NCBI GenBank assembly: GCA_029721515.1
Contig: CM056565.1
Coordinates: 5,768,742 to 5,832,741 of the forward strand
Source of the DNA: Synanceia verrucosa
Lineage: Eukaryota; Chordata; Actinopteri; Perciformes; Synanceiidae
Reading direction: 5' to 3'
DNA length: 64,000 nt
Under the pieces are notes generated by a model. That model made no database searches. It had not been told where the DNA came from and saw nothing but the letters and a program-made list of their open reading frames with translations. Positions 12,501-27,500 of this stretch are shown piece by piece; within the stretch, counting starts at the first letter, position 1, and every line of letters begins with the position of its first letter. Both the position numbers and the translations under genes were made by a program.

Positions 12501-15500
12501 AAGTGAGCGGAGCTCCCGGGCGGTGGACCGGGGCTCCGCAGTGAGAGTGGCCGATCGGGAGTGCTGCTGCCCGGCCGTTTTCAGCCGTCTCCATCTTTCA
12601 AAGGCATCTGCTACACAAATCCTTGTTTTATTTCGGACTTTGTCACAACGTATTTAGGATTCATAATGAGGTCTTTTAGGTTTCGTAACATTAGACATTA
12701 TCCGACACGTTCGTAGCTGCAGCTGTGGTAACTAGAGCAGAACTGGCAACTTGGATGCTGACACACTACTGACTTGGTGATTGGGAGATAGGTGGAGGGT
12801 GGAGCATCAGACCAAAACACAACATGACAACATCAACATCAGTTGAGGGCTGCAACTTAGCTTTTTAAATGAGAATATCCTGGCTGGACTACTGTTGTCA
12901 GTGATATAAGTATTTGAAATGAACATGATTTCATATAAGGGCCATTTTATGTTTAATTTAAATACATTTCTTACACATTGTACCTTTAAACTATGCACAA
13001 TATTTGATCTTCCAACAACTTCAAATAAAATTTCAATTTACCCATGTTTATCCTGGAGCATCACTCTGTCTCTGTGATATTTACAGTGGCAGCCTTCAGC
13101 CCGGGTGCTGATTCAACACATTTTTTTTTTTTACATTAAAAGTACTGGTTGTTGTTGAAAAGGTCCTGGTTGCACAATGAAGTAAAGTAGTAAAATAAAA
13201 CTAAAAACTGAATAAAACTGAAATAAAACCTTCTTTTTACTTAATAAAGCCTTGAATATTCCAAAGTAAATTTAAGACTTTTAAGACCCATGAGGACATG
13301 ATCAGAATGGTACCACCATAGCCTTATTTTGATCTCAGCTGTATGATAAGAGAAATCAGAGTTAGAAGCCTCATTAAAGAGCGCTACAGCAGCCTACCTG
13401 TCCTTGTTCAGGAAGGTCATGACAGGCACAGGGTTGAGCATCTCCCTGCCCATGGTCCAGCTCGGTCTGTAGATGCAGTCCTCTGGTATTTTGACAGGTG
13501 GGAGACACTGGCTGGGTAACGTCTTCAGAGGCGCGAACATGGAGCAGCCTACAAACGGCTGGCACAGCTCTGGCTTGTACACAAATGAATAGTCCTACAG
13601 GATGAATAGAAAATACCACAGAGTGAGGCAGAGAAATAATGATGTCTTTACAGATGATTGAAGATGAAAAATTGTTTTCGTTGCCTGTCCTCTATGAAGG
13701 TGAGGGCACAGGGGGATAATGCAGAACCAAAATCTCGGATATGTGAACACCATCTTGACAGGATGAACAAACAAAGCATAGCAAATAAATCAGGGCATCT
13801 GTGGCTTCTTTCAGTAACTACAGGACTGAGAGGGGGTTTGTGTGTTTCTCAGCTAGAGAAGTGATACTGACATGGGAAATCACATCAGCATGTTAGGCAT
13901 TTCTAATGCGAAGGATAGTCTGGCCACCCAGATGCCTCAAATTGAACATGGTGAAGAAAACAGACCTATCAATAATCATGCACGTTTATCATTTGTGACA
14001 CAGTAGAAATACATGGCAGGTGTATTGAGGAGTACTGGACCCACCTTGATCTCAGATGGCTTGGGACTGCAGAAGCTCTCCTCCACCTCTATCTTGAAGT
14101 GTCCTCCCAGAGACGAGGTGCCGTCCAGCGTGGTCATACCTGTGTTGGGCTCCATGCTGCCGTACTCTTTGCTGCACATGTTCATGGGTGAGTATCCCAT
14201 GATGTGCTGCTCTAGTGAGGGAGGTGTGGGAAACATCTGGTGCAGATCTGCTGAGCCTAGTGGGAGAGAAAAACAAGGGGGCATCAAAACACAACTTCCA
14301 CTGTACTGTGTGTGGAGAGGACAGGATGTAGAAGGTGGATCAAAAGTCTGTTCCAACACCGCAGCTCGTATCATTCAGCTCACACCGTTAAACATGCTGA
14401 TGAAGAGATCAACGGCTTCATTATATTCTGTTTCCAGTATCTTCATTGCTCTAAAAGCAGCGCTTTGTGATAGGAACATTTCTTAAGATAACAATGTGGA
14501 TGACTAATGAGACGTATTATTATACAGTATGGTGTTTAGGGCTGTCAAACATTTCTAAATCACAATCACAAATTTTCACTTACGAATTGCTATTAATCAT
14601 ACTGTTATTGTATGTTTACAATTCTATTATTTTTGTAATCCACAACAGTTTATGATCATATTACCATGGACTTTTAGTTTCATTCTCAGATCTGTGGAGA
14701 CTCCAAAACAGATTAGATGCACTAGCATGCTTCATTCATAGGCGCTTGCTCAAACTTGAAGTAAAAGCTTGGTAATATTTTAATTCAGTTTTATAGCCGC
14801 TCGCAAGTTGTTTTTTTTTCCTCGCAATAGAACGAAGCAAGTATATCACTGTGGATCTTCTCCATGACTGCAGCAGGAAGCTGCAGTAAAGCTGCAGTGT
14901 GTCGACGTGACAACATAGCAGCACATGGTCAAAAAAAATGTGGTATGCTTTAATCTCATCACAATGTTATGCTTTAAGTCTGACGGGCATCTTGCCCATG
15001 ACTGAAGACATTTTTACATAGTTTGTCACAGATACCCTGGCATGTTCTTTGACATTTTTTGTTTATGTATATTAGCGAGAAGATAGATATAGGAGCAGAG
15101 TTTTTTAGGCAAAGTTGATCGGTGAGTAAAAGCAGAAACATTTGCTGCTGTAGTTACGTACATCTCTAAGTAAAGATGGCTAGAAGCGATGTGAAGAATA
15201 TCTAAGGCCTAAAACTCGCAAACCATTTTTATAATTGCAAGATAAATGGGCAGAGCCTGGGACTGTACAGTATGGTATCTGTTCATAAAACTAAAGCAAA
15301 ATGGCTGATCTGAGACCAATTTGCTTCACAGTAAAATATAGAGTGTCCTTAAATTCTCTTTAGTTCTACATTAGTGTCCCTGAGCTCAACCCTACAGATA
15401 AATAACTAAATGGAAAAAAAAAACACACACAGGAAATATTGTCTGGTACGAGTGCGGCCAATTCAATAAAATAACGAAGAGGAGAATGTGGTGTTAGCAT

Positions 15501-18500
15501 GGAAAGCCTGCAGTACAGTAACAAAGAAGACAACAGGTAAAGGGACACTCAGCTGAACACTGATGCACTGTCGAGTTTACTACAGCTGTCCACCACTAGG
15601 TGGCAAAGCCCAGGTGAGCATCAGTAATGCTTGAGCAGTGAAAGCCTTAATTTTATTGAGTGGATTAAAAGGTTAGGATAGCATTTCATTTAGCTGAAGG
15701 TGTGAGCAGAGGGAATACTACGTTTTAAACTGAAGCTCTGGCAAAACCTCAGTGGACCTTTCTAAATTTTCAAGGGGCTCAGGTATGACGAATATGATTC
15801 TAGATTAACATTTAAGGTAAATCCAATCCTTGAGCTTTAAGGAGACATTAAGGAGACACAGCACATCAATGTTCAGTGAGAACAGAGAGAGAAAGAGAGA
15901 GGCATGAGATACAGAGATACATACTGATGCAGGATACAGGATCTAAAGTGGATGCCTTTGGTTCCTTGCTGCCAAATTTCTCCTCCGTTCCATTCACTGG
16001 TCGTCTGGAACCAGGCTGTGGACACAAAAAAAAAAAAAAAGATTTTAGCTCCTGACCACTTTGGGAGCTCCAAGTGTTAGAAGTTAACAACACTGCTCTA
16101 AATCCATCCCTGTCACATTTCTCACACCTGCAAGTCGGTAGCACACATGACATCTTCTGAGAGCAACTGGTAAGTGAGAATTAATAGCTGATGATGGGCA
16201 GAGTGAAGAAACACACACCACCCAATGACAATATGAGCCACGGTCGCTACTAACCGCCAGATCGTCCTCATCCGAATTGAAGAGGTTGTCCAGGTCGTTG
16301 ATGGACACCACCAGGTCGGTCTCGTGGATCAGACTGGTGGAAGCCATGCGGTTGTGAGCAGCTGCTCGTTGAGCCTCTGCATCAACAAACACACTCGATA
16401 TTAATACTAAAACTTAATACTAAAATATTTATGTCCACCAGAAGCTCCTGGGTGCTTGACAAGTCGATGAAGGGTAGCTTTGAGCTATGATTGTTCATGC
16501 CAACTGTCTACGCAGGTTGGCCTAAATTTACTCTCCATTCAGTCAGCTCAGAAAGTTGATTTTCTTATCTAGTCAATTATTGAAATGCTTGTAGCATTAC
16601 CAATCTCTGATATGAATTTAGCTTCTACTGTAATATCGGAAAGCCTGAATTTAAAGTGTAACTGACAAGTTTAATTCTGAATGCCAGTTCCCCAGATGTG
16701 AATGAGCAACAAGATGCAATTTGCACCCTTTGCCTCACTGTCTAGGTCTTGGGAGTAAGGCAGTATGACTAAATAACGTCTATGGATGTGACTACGGATG
16801 TAGCAGCCGTCCCCTGGTAGAAGTTAAGGGGGTTGTTAAGAAGTAAAGAGGCTTCTTACCATCTGATGCCCCTGCTCCCCCATCTTCTCCCTGCAAACAA
16901 GAAAGAGAGAGAAGTTAGATTCGACAATGAAAAAAAAATCCCCACATATCCATGCAACCAGATAGATCCATCACACAGTGAATATCTGACTAAACAATGC
17001 TGCAGATATACTGTTTATAAGAGGCTTTTTCTTGCACTTAATGAGGACCAGCGGCTGAGCAGAGGCTGCTCCATTATGGTGATGAAATGTGGGTGTGTGA
17101 AATTGTTTGAGCTCGAAGCTGTGAGTAAGATCTACACAAACACATTTGACTGGACCTGAGCTGGGATAACTCATAATACAAAAAATAACAAGCCATCAAG
17201 CTGCCAGATTCTAATTACAAAGGTGTCTCCTTTTTCCAATCAAGGCAAAAAATAACAATAAAATGAAAGATAACAGTGACAGAAGAGAAAATTGAGCAGA
17301 ACCAGAAGAAAAGGGACTGTTAGCCTCTGCTGTGGCAAATGAGATTTCCAGTGTGGCTCAGAGTGAAATCAAGATCCAAGGAATGGCCTCTTAGGCTCCC
17401 ACCCAGACATCAATATCTGGGAGGGCTGGCCTTCTCTGTGTGTGTGTGTGTGTGTGTTCGTTCTTATGACGGCTTGTGTGTACTGTACACTGTGAGCTGA
17501 GCAGTTCTAGCTGGGGAACAGGAATGTTATGTCCCAGCCATTGATTTCATTACGCTCCAGGGCTTTTCTCTGAGTAAGGCAGGCTTTAAGTCGTCTCCCT
17601 TAAAGGACCAAACCACAGGAGCGCACCACATCTGCACCAAGGCCACAATCTGTAGGTGGTAATGATGCCTTAACCTCGTATCAATAACCTGGCCTTGGGA
17701 AAGTGTATGCATGGAGTCCTTGCATATTGCAAAAGCTTGTTCGACTCCAAGGCTGCGTGCATGAAAGCATCCCATCAACGATTCTCAATCCTCCATCTCA
17801 CTTGCTTGACTCGTTTATTAGAGGCTTCTTTCTGTGCATGGATCTGAAGCTTCATAATTCAGCGGGCTCCTACATAAGGTTAGTATCTCTGTGTGGTGGT
17901 GTGATGAAAAGATGACAGTCCATTACAACATGTGTCAAATGATCTGCAGCACTAGAGGTTAAAAAAAACACTCAGATTGAGTTTTCACAGTCTGGAGATG
18001 TTCAGGTTTTATCAGCCAGACAGGTTGTTAAGTATGTTACAGCTAAAGAATTAAAAAGATGCTTCAGGAACACTGCAGCGTTATCTAAAGTAAAAAGCTG
18101 GAGAGGTACGCCCACACACGTGGTAGATATGCACAAAACACATGAGGCAGACAGTGGATGGGCTCCGCTGCACACACTGCTCTGCAGGGACTCCCCACTC
18201 CACTGAGAGCTGCCTTCTCCCTTAAGTTCCAGCACAGACCAGGGGGACACAAGAGATGGGAAATATTTGAGTGTGCTTTTTAAGCTTAATGGTTCAGTGA
18301 GCCAGGTTTGTTGCCGTGGTTAGACTCCAGGCTCTGTGAAGCTGAAAGAATGAATCAACGCAAGCACACATGCACGCACACACAATCTCCCCTTCAATGC
18401 TGGGGGCGATCCACAGCTAACAGGTGGCCCTTGTCTAGAGCCAGAGCCAACACCCCCAGAGGCAGAGGAGAGGAAAACAGTGAGAAGTGGAAGACAGAAG

Positions 18501-21500
18501 AAGGCAAAAACATAACAACTTAAGGGAAACTGGACAGGCTAACTATTTGGTATTCCCTGGGGAACAACTAACAATGGAGACTCTGGGATAGCTTCCTGTT
18601 CATTTAGACTGGCAGTAAAAGCAGATGTAAGTGGCTGTACTGTTCTATTCTGTGTGCAGTATTGTAGAGGATGGTCATGGCTTATTTTCCCCCTGGCATG
18701 GTCCCTGATCTTAAATCAGCCCTCTTGGAGAGCCCTGGTCGCACACCTGGTAGAGAGGATGCCCAAATATGCTCAGGCTGGGTCTTAAGAGCTGTGTCTC
18801 TGCCCTGTTTAATATTAAATTCAATGGAGTGTGGCTACAAACTGGATTGAAAGCAACCAACATGGACCATATTTCAGCTTAACTAGTCATAATAAATAAA
18901 AAGAAAGGGTGTTTAAATAGAAAAGTTGAAGTTTATGACAGGAACCAGCAGCATTACAAGTGATAGCAGAGCTGTATGAATTTCCCACCATAATACTAGG
19001 TGATTAATCTAAGCTGAATCATGATGCTTCAATATCTTTGAGATAATCTACTCTTAATTAGAGTATTTGTGGTCTTAAATTTGAAGTTGTTTTTTTTTTT
19101 GTTTTTTTAAATCATAAATTGTTGTGAGTTAGAGAGCCTAAATACAACGTGCGTTGTGAAAACCATATTTAAAATGAAAGAACACTTTCAGAGAATGGCA
19201 TCAAGACAAAAAAAAGAAGACACCTAAAATATGGGGGCGCATCAAAACCTGAGTGCTATAAAAGATCTGATTATGTTCCAATGTTTACGTGGAGCTGCAT
19301 ATGCTGTGAGAGATGATGCACTTACATGGTTGACTTTAGTTGTCCTATGATACTGTTTGCCAACACGGAAAGGAACTGTGCTGCAGGTTGTTGTTATGGA
19401 AACAAGTTGCGAAACCTGTTTTCAGTATATCTGTACACCATTTAGTTGCTAATAACACATGTAGGAGACAGCTATAAGAGCTGTAACATGGCTTCTGTCT
19501 GATGTTCTTGTCCAAAGCAACAAGCAGAGGGAAGTACAACACTTCTACTAAATACTGCAAGACTTTAGGAGTGCCACTCCAGGTCAGAAACACTCCTCAC
19601 CCCTTCACTTAGCGTGCCTCACCTTATGCTTCTTGCCTGGCTCCCGCTCCCCGCCTGCTTTATCCTTCTTGTTGGAGAATGTGAACTTGACATCTCCTTC
19701 TTCAAAAGCATAGGGGTCCACCTCCGGCTCGTGATCTCCATCAGTGATGGCAGCAGACAGGTACTGGTTCCTCCTGGCTCGATACATCTGGACACGGTCT
19801 TCAGACACCTTCAGGGGCCATTTGGATGTGGACATCACCCTGGGAAGTAGGAAACACTGAGGTATGAGGACTCTGATTCCTTCTTTGAAATATATGAACA
19901 TATGATCGAACTTCCCATTAAAGGAGACTGTTGTGTATACCGTCAATAATAGATAAAGTAGAGAAAGAAAGAAAATCATGTACTGTACATCATACTGAGT
20001 GACCACATGTTTATTATGTTGGGGGAAAAAATGAGTATAAAAACAATGGGAGCATTTCCTCAGCTGCTCTGTTGCTGGATATCATGTCGTAGCTGCTACC
20101 ATGTTTATCTGCAGAAACAGAAATGGCAGTGACTGCAAACACTCCTGACAGCTGTCAGGCAGCAGAACGTGGTGCATCATGTTTGTTGTCAGACAATTAC
20201 ATTTCTAGCAGATTTATGGAGACGTGGTGACTGCAGCACTGACTGCTCATAAACTTACAGCATTCTTACAGTCGCATTTATCACTTGTTACTGTGACCCG
20301 GCTCATTCACTTGTTCCTCATGTGTAACAGGACAGAGTAGTACTACTGCCTGCTTTGACCCAGCTATGTGCTGTCCCTCCCCTTTGCTGCCTCCTGCACC
20401 TCTGTCCTCTCGTCATGCCTGTCCAGCTCTGATGTGAGGTGATGGTGCGCAATGGCCTGGGCCACAGATTAGCTGCCATTCAGAGCTGTGGCTGGGAGGA
20501 TTACAGCTCACTAGAATAGCCGTTCCAAGTGGCTGGCCCCTTGGGATTGCATAACCCCACCGATAATTCACACCCTGACCACCCTGCAGTCTGCTGGTCA
20601 CTCTAGTTTCCTGCACACTGAACGACGAGCTCCCTTCACTCTGTCCGTCTTCCTTTCTAGTAGCCTCTTCTTGGTGCAAGTCTCTGCAGTGTCTACCAAA
20701 CTGACAGCATTTATTTCATCTTCAACTGTGTTACAAAAGCAGGTTTGTCTCTATCTCACTCTACCAGCACACATCCTCTCTGCCCTCTCTAGAATGCGGT
20801 GGTCTCTTATGGGGCATGTGCAAATCTATGAGGAGTGCTGGCCCTGCAGATTGGTGATGTATGATGTCAAAAGGGCACATAGCAAGAGATTAACATGCTG
20901 TATGCAGCTAAGTGCTATAACAAACACTTTGAAGCCGAGAGATGAGCGAGGGGGGATCTGAGAGAGAGCGAAAGGAGAAAGGAGGAGGACGTGGGTTTTT
21001 GCACCATTACTCTTTCCAAGCATTTTTTTCTGGACTATTAAAGGTACTCCAAAGCGGCCTGGGGCCAGGGTGGGGAATGGAAGGTTTGGATGCCTGACTG
21101 CTTAGTCAGTCTGCTGGGGGCTGAAGCATTTATTCCCCTGTGTGAAGGTGTGACAGAAGCCAATAGTAACAGTTAATTGACAGGTGACACTTACTCTGTG
21201 ACCGACACCAGGTTGTCCTGTGACACTGAGGCCTCCTCCCTCAGCTTGTCCCCTGGCAGTAGTGGCGTGGGCAGCTCGGCTTCTTTCCGTCGAGGCAAGT
21301 TGAATAACCTCCATGGTGTGTGGGAGCTGTCCTCCTCCAAGCTGACTGCCGCACCCACATACACAGTGGGCTCAGGGGGCTCGGAGTAGGCTGAAGCCCC
21401 AGGGTGGGAGTGGGGGTGATGTGAGTGGAAGTGCTGATTTAGACCCTCTGATCCTCCGGGTTCCTCGCCACCACCCTTCACCCCGACCACGCAGGGCTCC

Positions 21501-24500
21501 GGGGGCGGCTGGTAAAAGTGTTGGCTGTTGGGGGTTGAGGGGTTCTTCATGCCCTCTCCTGATTCCTCGCCACGCTCACAAGGGTGGGGGCTAAGAGGTG
21601 GGGGTTGGGGGGAGTTGGCCTGATCTGATGGCCCAGTGCTGACTCTGCCACTGTGGAGCTGGGGGGCTTTTTGGATGCCGGACACATCTGTAGAGGGTAT
21701 ACTCGGGAATCTTCCTCCGTCCTGGCCCCTCATGGCTAGCCTTTGGCCTGCTGTCGCATCAGCCTCTATTGAAGCATCATCACTAGTCAGGCTGCGATGA
21801 TGGAAGGGTGTCTGAGGCCTTTTCTGCTGCTTGTCACCTTTCTCTGGCTTCTCTCCACCAGCTTTGTGCTTGGTAGGAGGCTGGGAGGGTTGGCCAGCTG
21901 ATGGCGCTTGGCCTGGGGTGCAGCCTGTTCGCTGCTTCACTGATTTGTATCTGTAAGGGAGAAGACAATATGGTGAGACCATGAGGCTCCGGTGCCAGGT
22001 AAATGGCAGCAGAGACAGGGATAATCTATCAAAACAAGAACATGCGTAATGAGGATTTTTCATTGTCATGTCGCACAGAGATCTTGTGCAGCTTATGTAA
22101 AATCTCCCACTAAACCCTCACATCTGCTTCTTCTGGAAAACAACAAGTAACTCAACTCACCTGCACTTGCAACCTGGCAGCTGATTCATCTTAAATCAAT
22201 ATGTAAAAACACCTTCAACATTTTTGCTGCATAAAAAACATGACATAGAGTTTTCACCACCATGGTCAATTGGGTCTGTTGCTCACCTGATAGATTACCT
22301 GGTCTGAGATCACAGACCTACAGCCACCGCTAATCATTACCACTTTATGTCTCTTGAGTCAGCATCAGTGTTTCTCTAGCCTCTCTGTCGCTGGGTCACC
22401 ACTGCTGTGGCTGTACAGTAGGGTGTTAACCGGGAAGCTAAGACTCTGGCATAAGCTTCCATCTAGGAAAAACAAGTTATGAGCCAATAAAACTAGCAAC
22501 GCACAGAGCTTTCCCATATCTGTGTCGCCAAAGAGCTGGGTGGCTTCCAACAAATTAGCATGCTCCAGCTGACTGGCCCAATCCACTCTGCTCTTGTCTG
22601 CAGCACAAAGCCAACTCTCCTCTCCCTCAGAGGAAAAAGAAGCCTGCAAAGGATTCCCCACAGGAATAATGCCCACACTAGGAAGGTACCAACCAATCTA
22701 CTGGACTGGTTCACAGGCATCAAGCTCACAAATAAGAGGGATGTGCAGAGCCATAGTCCTCGGTATCTCGGTATTGTGCTACATTCCACGCCCGTCCACT
22801 TTTTTGCGGTTCAATCAAAGGTGAACAATCTTATTTAAAGCTGTCCTGTAACTGTACATGCACAGATTTTAGGTTTCACTGGGGGGAAAAAAATCTCAGC
22901 ACAGAAGCTAAAGACGCCCTAGCTTTGGTTTCACTGGGACTTAAATCAAAATATGATGAACAAGAAAACAAACATACTAGGCAGAATTCAGAAAACAATC
23001 ATCTCCAAAGGTATAAGCATGCACAACAAACAAAGAACATCGGCAACATTAAAGTGGCAGAAAACAGATAAAAACGACACTGTTTTGAGCTAAATTGTTA
23101 GCGTTAGGAGCATGATTGCAACACACATGCTTCTTTTACCACCACTTAAGTTCCTTTAGTGCTCCCTTAAATTATTCCCATTAACACACAAATACGTGTC
23201 TGACACAAACAGCCCAGCAGAGGTTTCAGCTCCAGCATGGCTGTGAAAACAGTAATAAATGTAAAAATACAAGGAACAATATGCACATCAAAATCTAGAC
23301 GTGGCGATACCTTGCAGATACCTTGCTGTATATGGCCCTCTGTGCCGATGTTCAGAGCTCCAGACTCTCTCTAACCTCTTGAAATGTCTTTGAGCACACA
23401 TACATGAGCAGTACCTGCACATGCTGCACTACAGCCAGGTGTGAGGTGACTGACCTGGAGCAGCTGCAGTATGACCTCTGTGAATGCTCCACAAAATCCC
23501 AGGCTCCTGCTCTCTCAGCCAGCTCTTCCTCACAGGTACCGTTGGTTGCAGCTGAGAACTTACGCCTGTGGAGGAGGAGAGGACAACTCTCAAACATAAT
23601 TCTACAAATAACTAATTTTGACTGCATACACCTCAGCTCCTTTTCAAATAACATTATTCATGTAAACAGACACATTCTCTTCCTTCATCATATTTTAAAC
23701 ACAATGTCTAAAATTGTCACACAAAATCCTACTAAGTGCACAGTCCTGATGTCGCTTTGCTACACAGTGGCCAAAGAGCTTTGTGCTGATTTCATCGCCC
23801 TGCTAGGAAGAATAATATTTTGGCTGACGGGCCCAGCAGCTAACTCCAACTGACACTCTGTGCTTGGTCAAGGGGCAACAGATTCTGGGTTGCTCCCAAT
23901 GTGTCACATTCACTAATGCTGAACAATAGAACAGACCACATAACAAAAAAAACTGCAAGCTGACCCATAATTTCATTAATGGAGAATATTACTTACATCT
24001 CTTTTTTTCCAGTGTTTTATGGATTATGTATAAATAATAAAACATTATGGACAAAATGTGTAAATGTAGTATCTAACAGATCAGAAGGTGCAGAAAAAAA
24101 ATCACACCAACAAGCAACAATATTGTCAAGTGAAAAAGGTTGTGCAGATTTTTAAGATAACATAAAACAGATAAAGCTAGATAAAGCTTCACTCAATGCA
24201 AAACACCTCATTCAAAGTGCATTATGATTAATCAGCTAGGAGAGGCTGCTCGGTTCTTCCTACTAAGAGATGAATTTAGAGCTAGAATGTGCTTTGGTGT
24301 CTCATGTGTTTACTTCTATGTCTAATGTACATAAACTATAATCTTTCCACATCATTGTTCACTTTGTGATATCTTCCCAGATACAGAGAACTCTTATAGG
24401 CTTTTTAATCTACCGCTGCCTCAATCAATACACAATGAAAATCACTTATAGCACGGCTGTTAAATCTGTGCCACATACTTGTTCTGGGCCCGGTTAATAT

Positions 24501-27500
24501 TGCACTCTTGCCAGACACGCTCCACCACCTGACTGGCTAGCCGGCGTGGAATCTTGCCACCATGGTGACTTGTTCTGTCCACGCTGAACGCATCAGATGA
24601 CGAAGGCAGCTTAACCCACTTCTGGGCCGAGTGGGAGTCCACTGGGGAGGAAAAAAGCAAGGTTAATAATCCAGATCAATAAAAAAAAAAGTCTCAGCCT
24701 TAAGACGTAATCAAAGTCTCTATGAGTGGGAACTGTTTTCATCCTGCTACCTGTCTGTGCTTCCTCAGGCGATGTGGGAGGAGTGAGAGTCACCAAAGAC
24801 ATGGCGGGCTCTCGCTGGGAAGCAGGCACTTGGTGGCCAGCCGAGTAGACGGCAGTGCAGTGAGAGGACCCCACAGGGGCCACAACAGGGATGTCTGACT
24901 GGGGTACCAGCACCAGGCAGGCTGGATACACCATCCGCACACCACCTACACACACAGAGGAAAGAAGTTCACCAACTAAACCAGCCACAACAAAAGCAGC
25001 TACAAGTCATCTGACAAAAGATTAGTCCAATGCAATTCAAAAACTGACCTACGAGGACCTCCACAGAGGCCAGAGAGTCATCCTCCCAGTCCATGTCCTC
25101 CACCTTGTCTTCTGACACACCCTCCTTGGCGCTGGGGCTGATGGGATAGAACTGGTTCCACTCCTCGATCAGCTTCTGGGTGGGTGGGTCTGACATCTTG
25201 AACGACTGGCCGGTCAGTGTCCCGTTCAGGCCGAACGGACTCAGGATCACTAGTTGGAAGAAAAGGGTGGAGAGGGGAAGCAAGGACAGACAGGACAGTG
25301 TTCATCAATTTAACAATATCTTTAAATCCTCCTCCATCATGTTTTTTTTCACCTCCTATTTATTGTTCTAACTTAATTTATTCTGTTTATATTTTCTATG
25401 CTAGCTTCATCCTATCCTTATCCCTTACTATCATAAGTCCTTCCTTAAGCCCTTCCTCTTAGCTCTGAACTTCACCATATTTCCTTACTATTTTATTATT
25501 ATTACCTTATTTTATTACCAATTTCTCTCAGTCTAATTTGTATCTTGATCATCCTTCTCTTGCTTTCCTTTGCTGTCATTCTGCCATCTCCAGCCACATC
25601 AGCGGCGCTCTGACCTTTCCAGAGCACCGCTGGACCCAGCCATTCCCTTCTGACTCGCCAAATACTTACGGAGCAATCTAGATGCCAATTATTGGCAAGC
25701 GGTGGCCTCTCAGAGCCCATAAACAGAGGCTTATAAAAAGGGCCACTCCTCGGCAAACACACTTCACTGCACAGACATACAAGAGTCACACAGAGTCCAT
25801 CAGTCTGCATGAAGGACAGCCCTCCATCCATCAGGGAATGCAGATACTACAATAAACCGGCATGCATAATGCATTCATACGAGCGCGGACACCATATGCA
25901 TATCAATGTTGGAACATAAATATATATTCATATACACACTCACACAACCTGACAGCCTGTTAATCCGCTGTGTGTATATCATACATTTGAATATGGAAAT
26001 GGCGTGGAAACGTTCTACTGTACGAACAGACTGGCTGGGTGGCGAGGTGTGTGAGGGAGCATTAGTTAATGTCCCTCTCTGCTGCTTTTCTAGGGTGTCA
26101 TCACTAGACTGGACAGCCTCTGTCTTCAGGTATTGATCCTGCAGCCCGGACCAAAGAATAGCTTCCAGGATGGGAAAATGGTGGAAAAAAAAAAGGCAAG
26201 AAAGGAGTAGTGAAAGGAAGATGAGAGCGATCCAACACTTGGTTGTCATGAAACCTCACCCCAATGTTTTAATACTATTTATGGCCCAGCATAATATCAG
26301 CAATTCCCCGTCAATATATTTAAATTCAGTAATTACCTCTCTACATGGGTAATGGCAGAAACCATCATTTGCATGCAGGATTCCTACCTAAGCTCAGGGG
26401 ATTAACAGAGGATCAATCCAGCACACTTGTATCTCATTGATATCAGCCTAAATGTTTACTGTTCACTCTCTCCCTACCACATCAGGGCTGCAATATCAAT
26501 GAACAACAATTACTTCCTCCTATCACTGCTTCACATGGAGAGCATTAAACCGGCAAAAGGGGTTAGCTTTTATTGTGAAGCAGGCAGAACAACGTATTAA
26601 TCATCACATACAGAGTGCTATCGTCCATCAAAATGCATCTACAAAACAAGGTGAGTCATTTTTTTGGCAATTTCTTGTCAACAGATTGGTTTTCTTTCAG
26701 AAGGGTGTAATCAAGAAGGAGCTGTTAGATGAAGAGCTACGGGCGACAAACCTCCTCTGCAAGGAAACCAACCCTAACTCTAACCTTCACTAAGTCCTGC
26801 TGGTGTGTGGAAAACTGCAATAATCACTGATTATCTTGAAAGCTACTACAAGACACTTTCAGTTTGTGCTAGAGGAGGAAGCACTGCTGCAGGGCGTGGA
26901 GCTCTCCACCTTTGGCTAGTTTCTGGTGAACCAATATCATTTTGTCTGATTATGCACGGAATCCAACCAGGTGGCACTGATGATAATTATTATAATAATT
27001 AATATACAGACATTTACTTAATGTAACTTTAAAACAAAAGTGTGTGAACAAATATACCACTAGATGCTCTTCTGTTGTATTGAACTGCACTTGTCACCAC
27101 GGTAACCACAAGATGAACTCTTAAGTACAACTATAAACGGGAAGGTTGGAAATTACTGGTTAGATGAGAAATCCCAATACTTGTGGGTGTTTTAGGCCAT
27201 GACTGGCAGGTGTAATAAGGCAGTGGAGCCTCACCACGCACAGTTTGGTACTTAGACTTCCTATGTTGTCTAGACTCAAGGTATCCTGGATGCTTCACCT
27301 GAGCTTCCAGTACATACCACCTTAGCAAAAAGGAGCGTCTGCAGAGGGAAGAACAAAAGGTTATGTTGCAGTACACAACAACATCCAGTCACGGTTGATC
27401 ATATTAACCTTAATTAAATTCAACCCAACTCCTAATTCCTCTCATTTCTGCATTTCTGCTGCACATACTCTGGAGACCTGAGGCCAGTTGTGGAAGAGAG

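Larger units (their letters stand above)
9685..13397 (-). other. med13 intron 15
   Basis: 3.7 kb. It contains the TTAA-ended element at 12045-12989. The rest (9685-12044 and 12990-13397) shows no coding similarity and no repeat I can name. Confidence 0.82.

Noticed and set aside
14530..14560. tagggctgtcaaac, a typical start of a fish nonautonomous transposon
   Set aside because: No matching opposite terminus or target duplication was found nearby.
21191..22069. A 292-residue minus-strand frame starting with a Met at 22069
   Set aside because: Only 21950-21195 is coding (exon 9). The sequence before the ttacag acceptor is intron, as shown by the frame join AG|A to exon 8.
22365..22838. Overlapping frames on both strands of about 76-103 residues in intron 8
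   Set aside because: No recognisable motifs or splice context; judged chance open frames.
26762..26790. ccctaactctaacc, resembling telomere repeats
   Set aside because: Barely two imperfect units; too short to be an interstitial telomeric tract.
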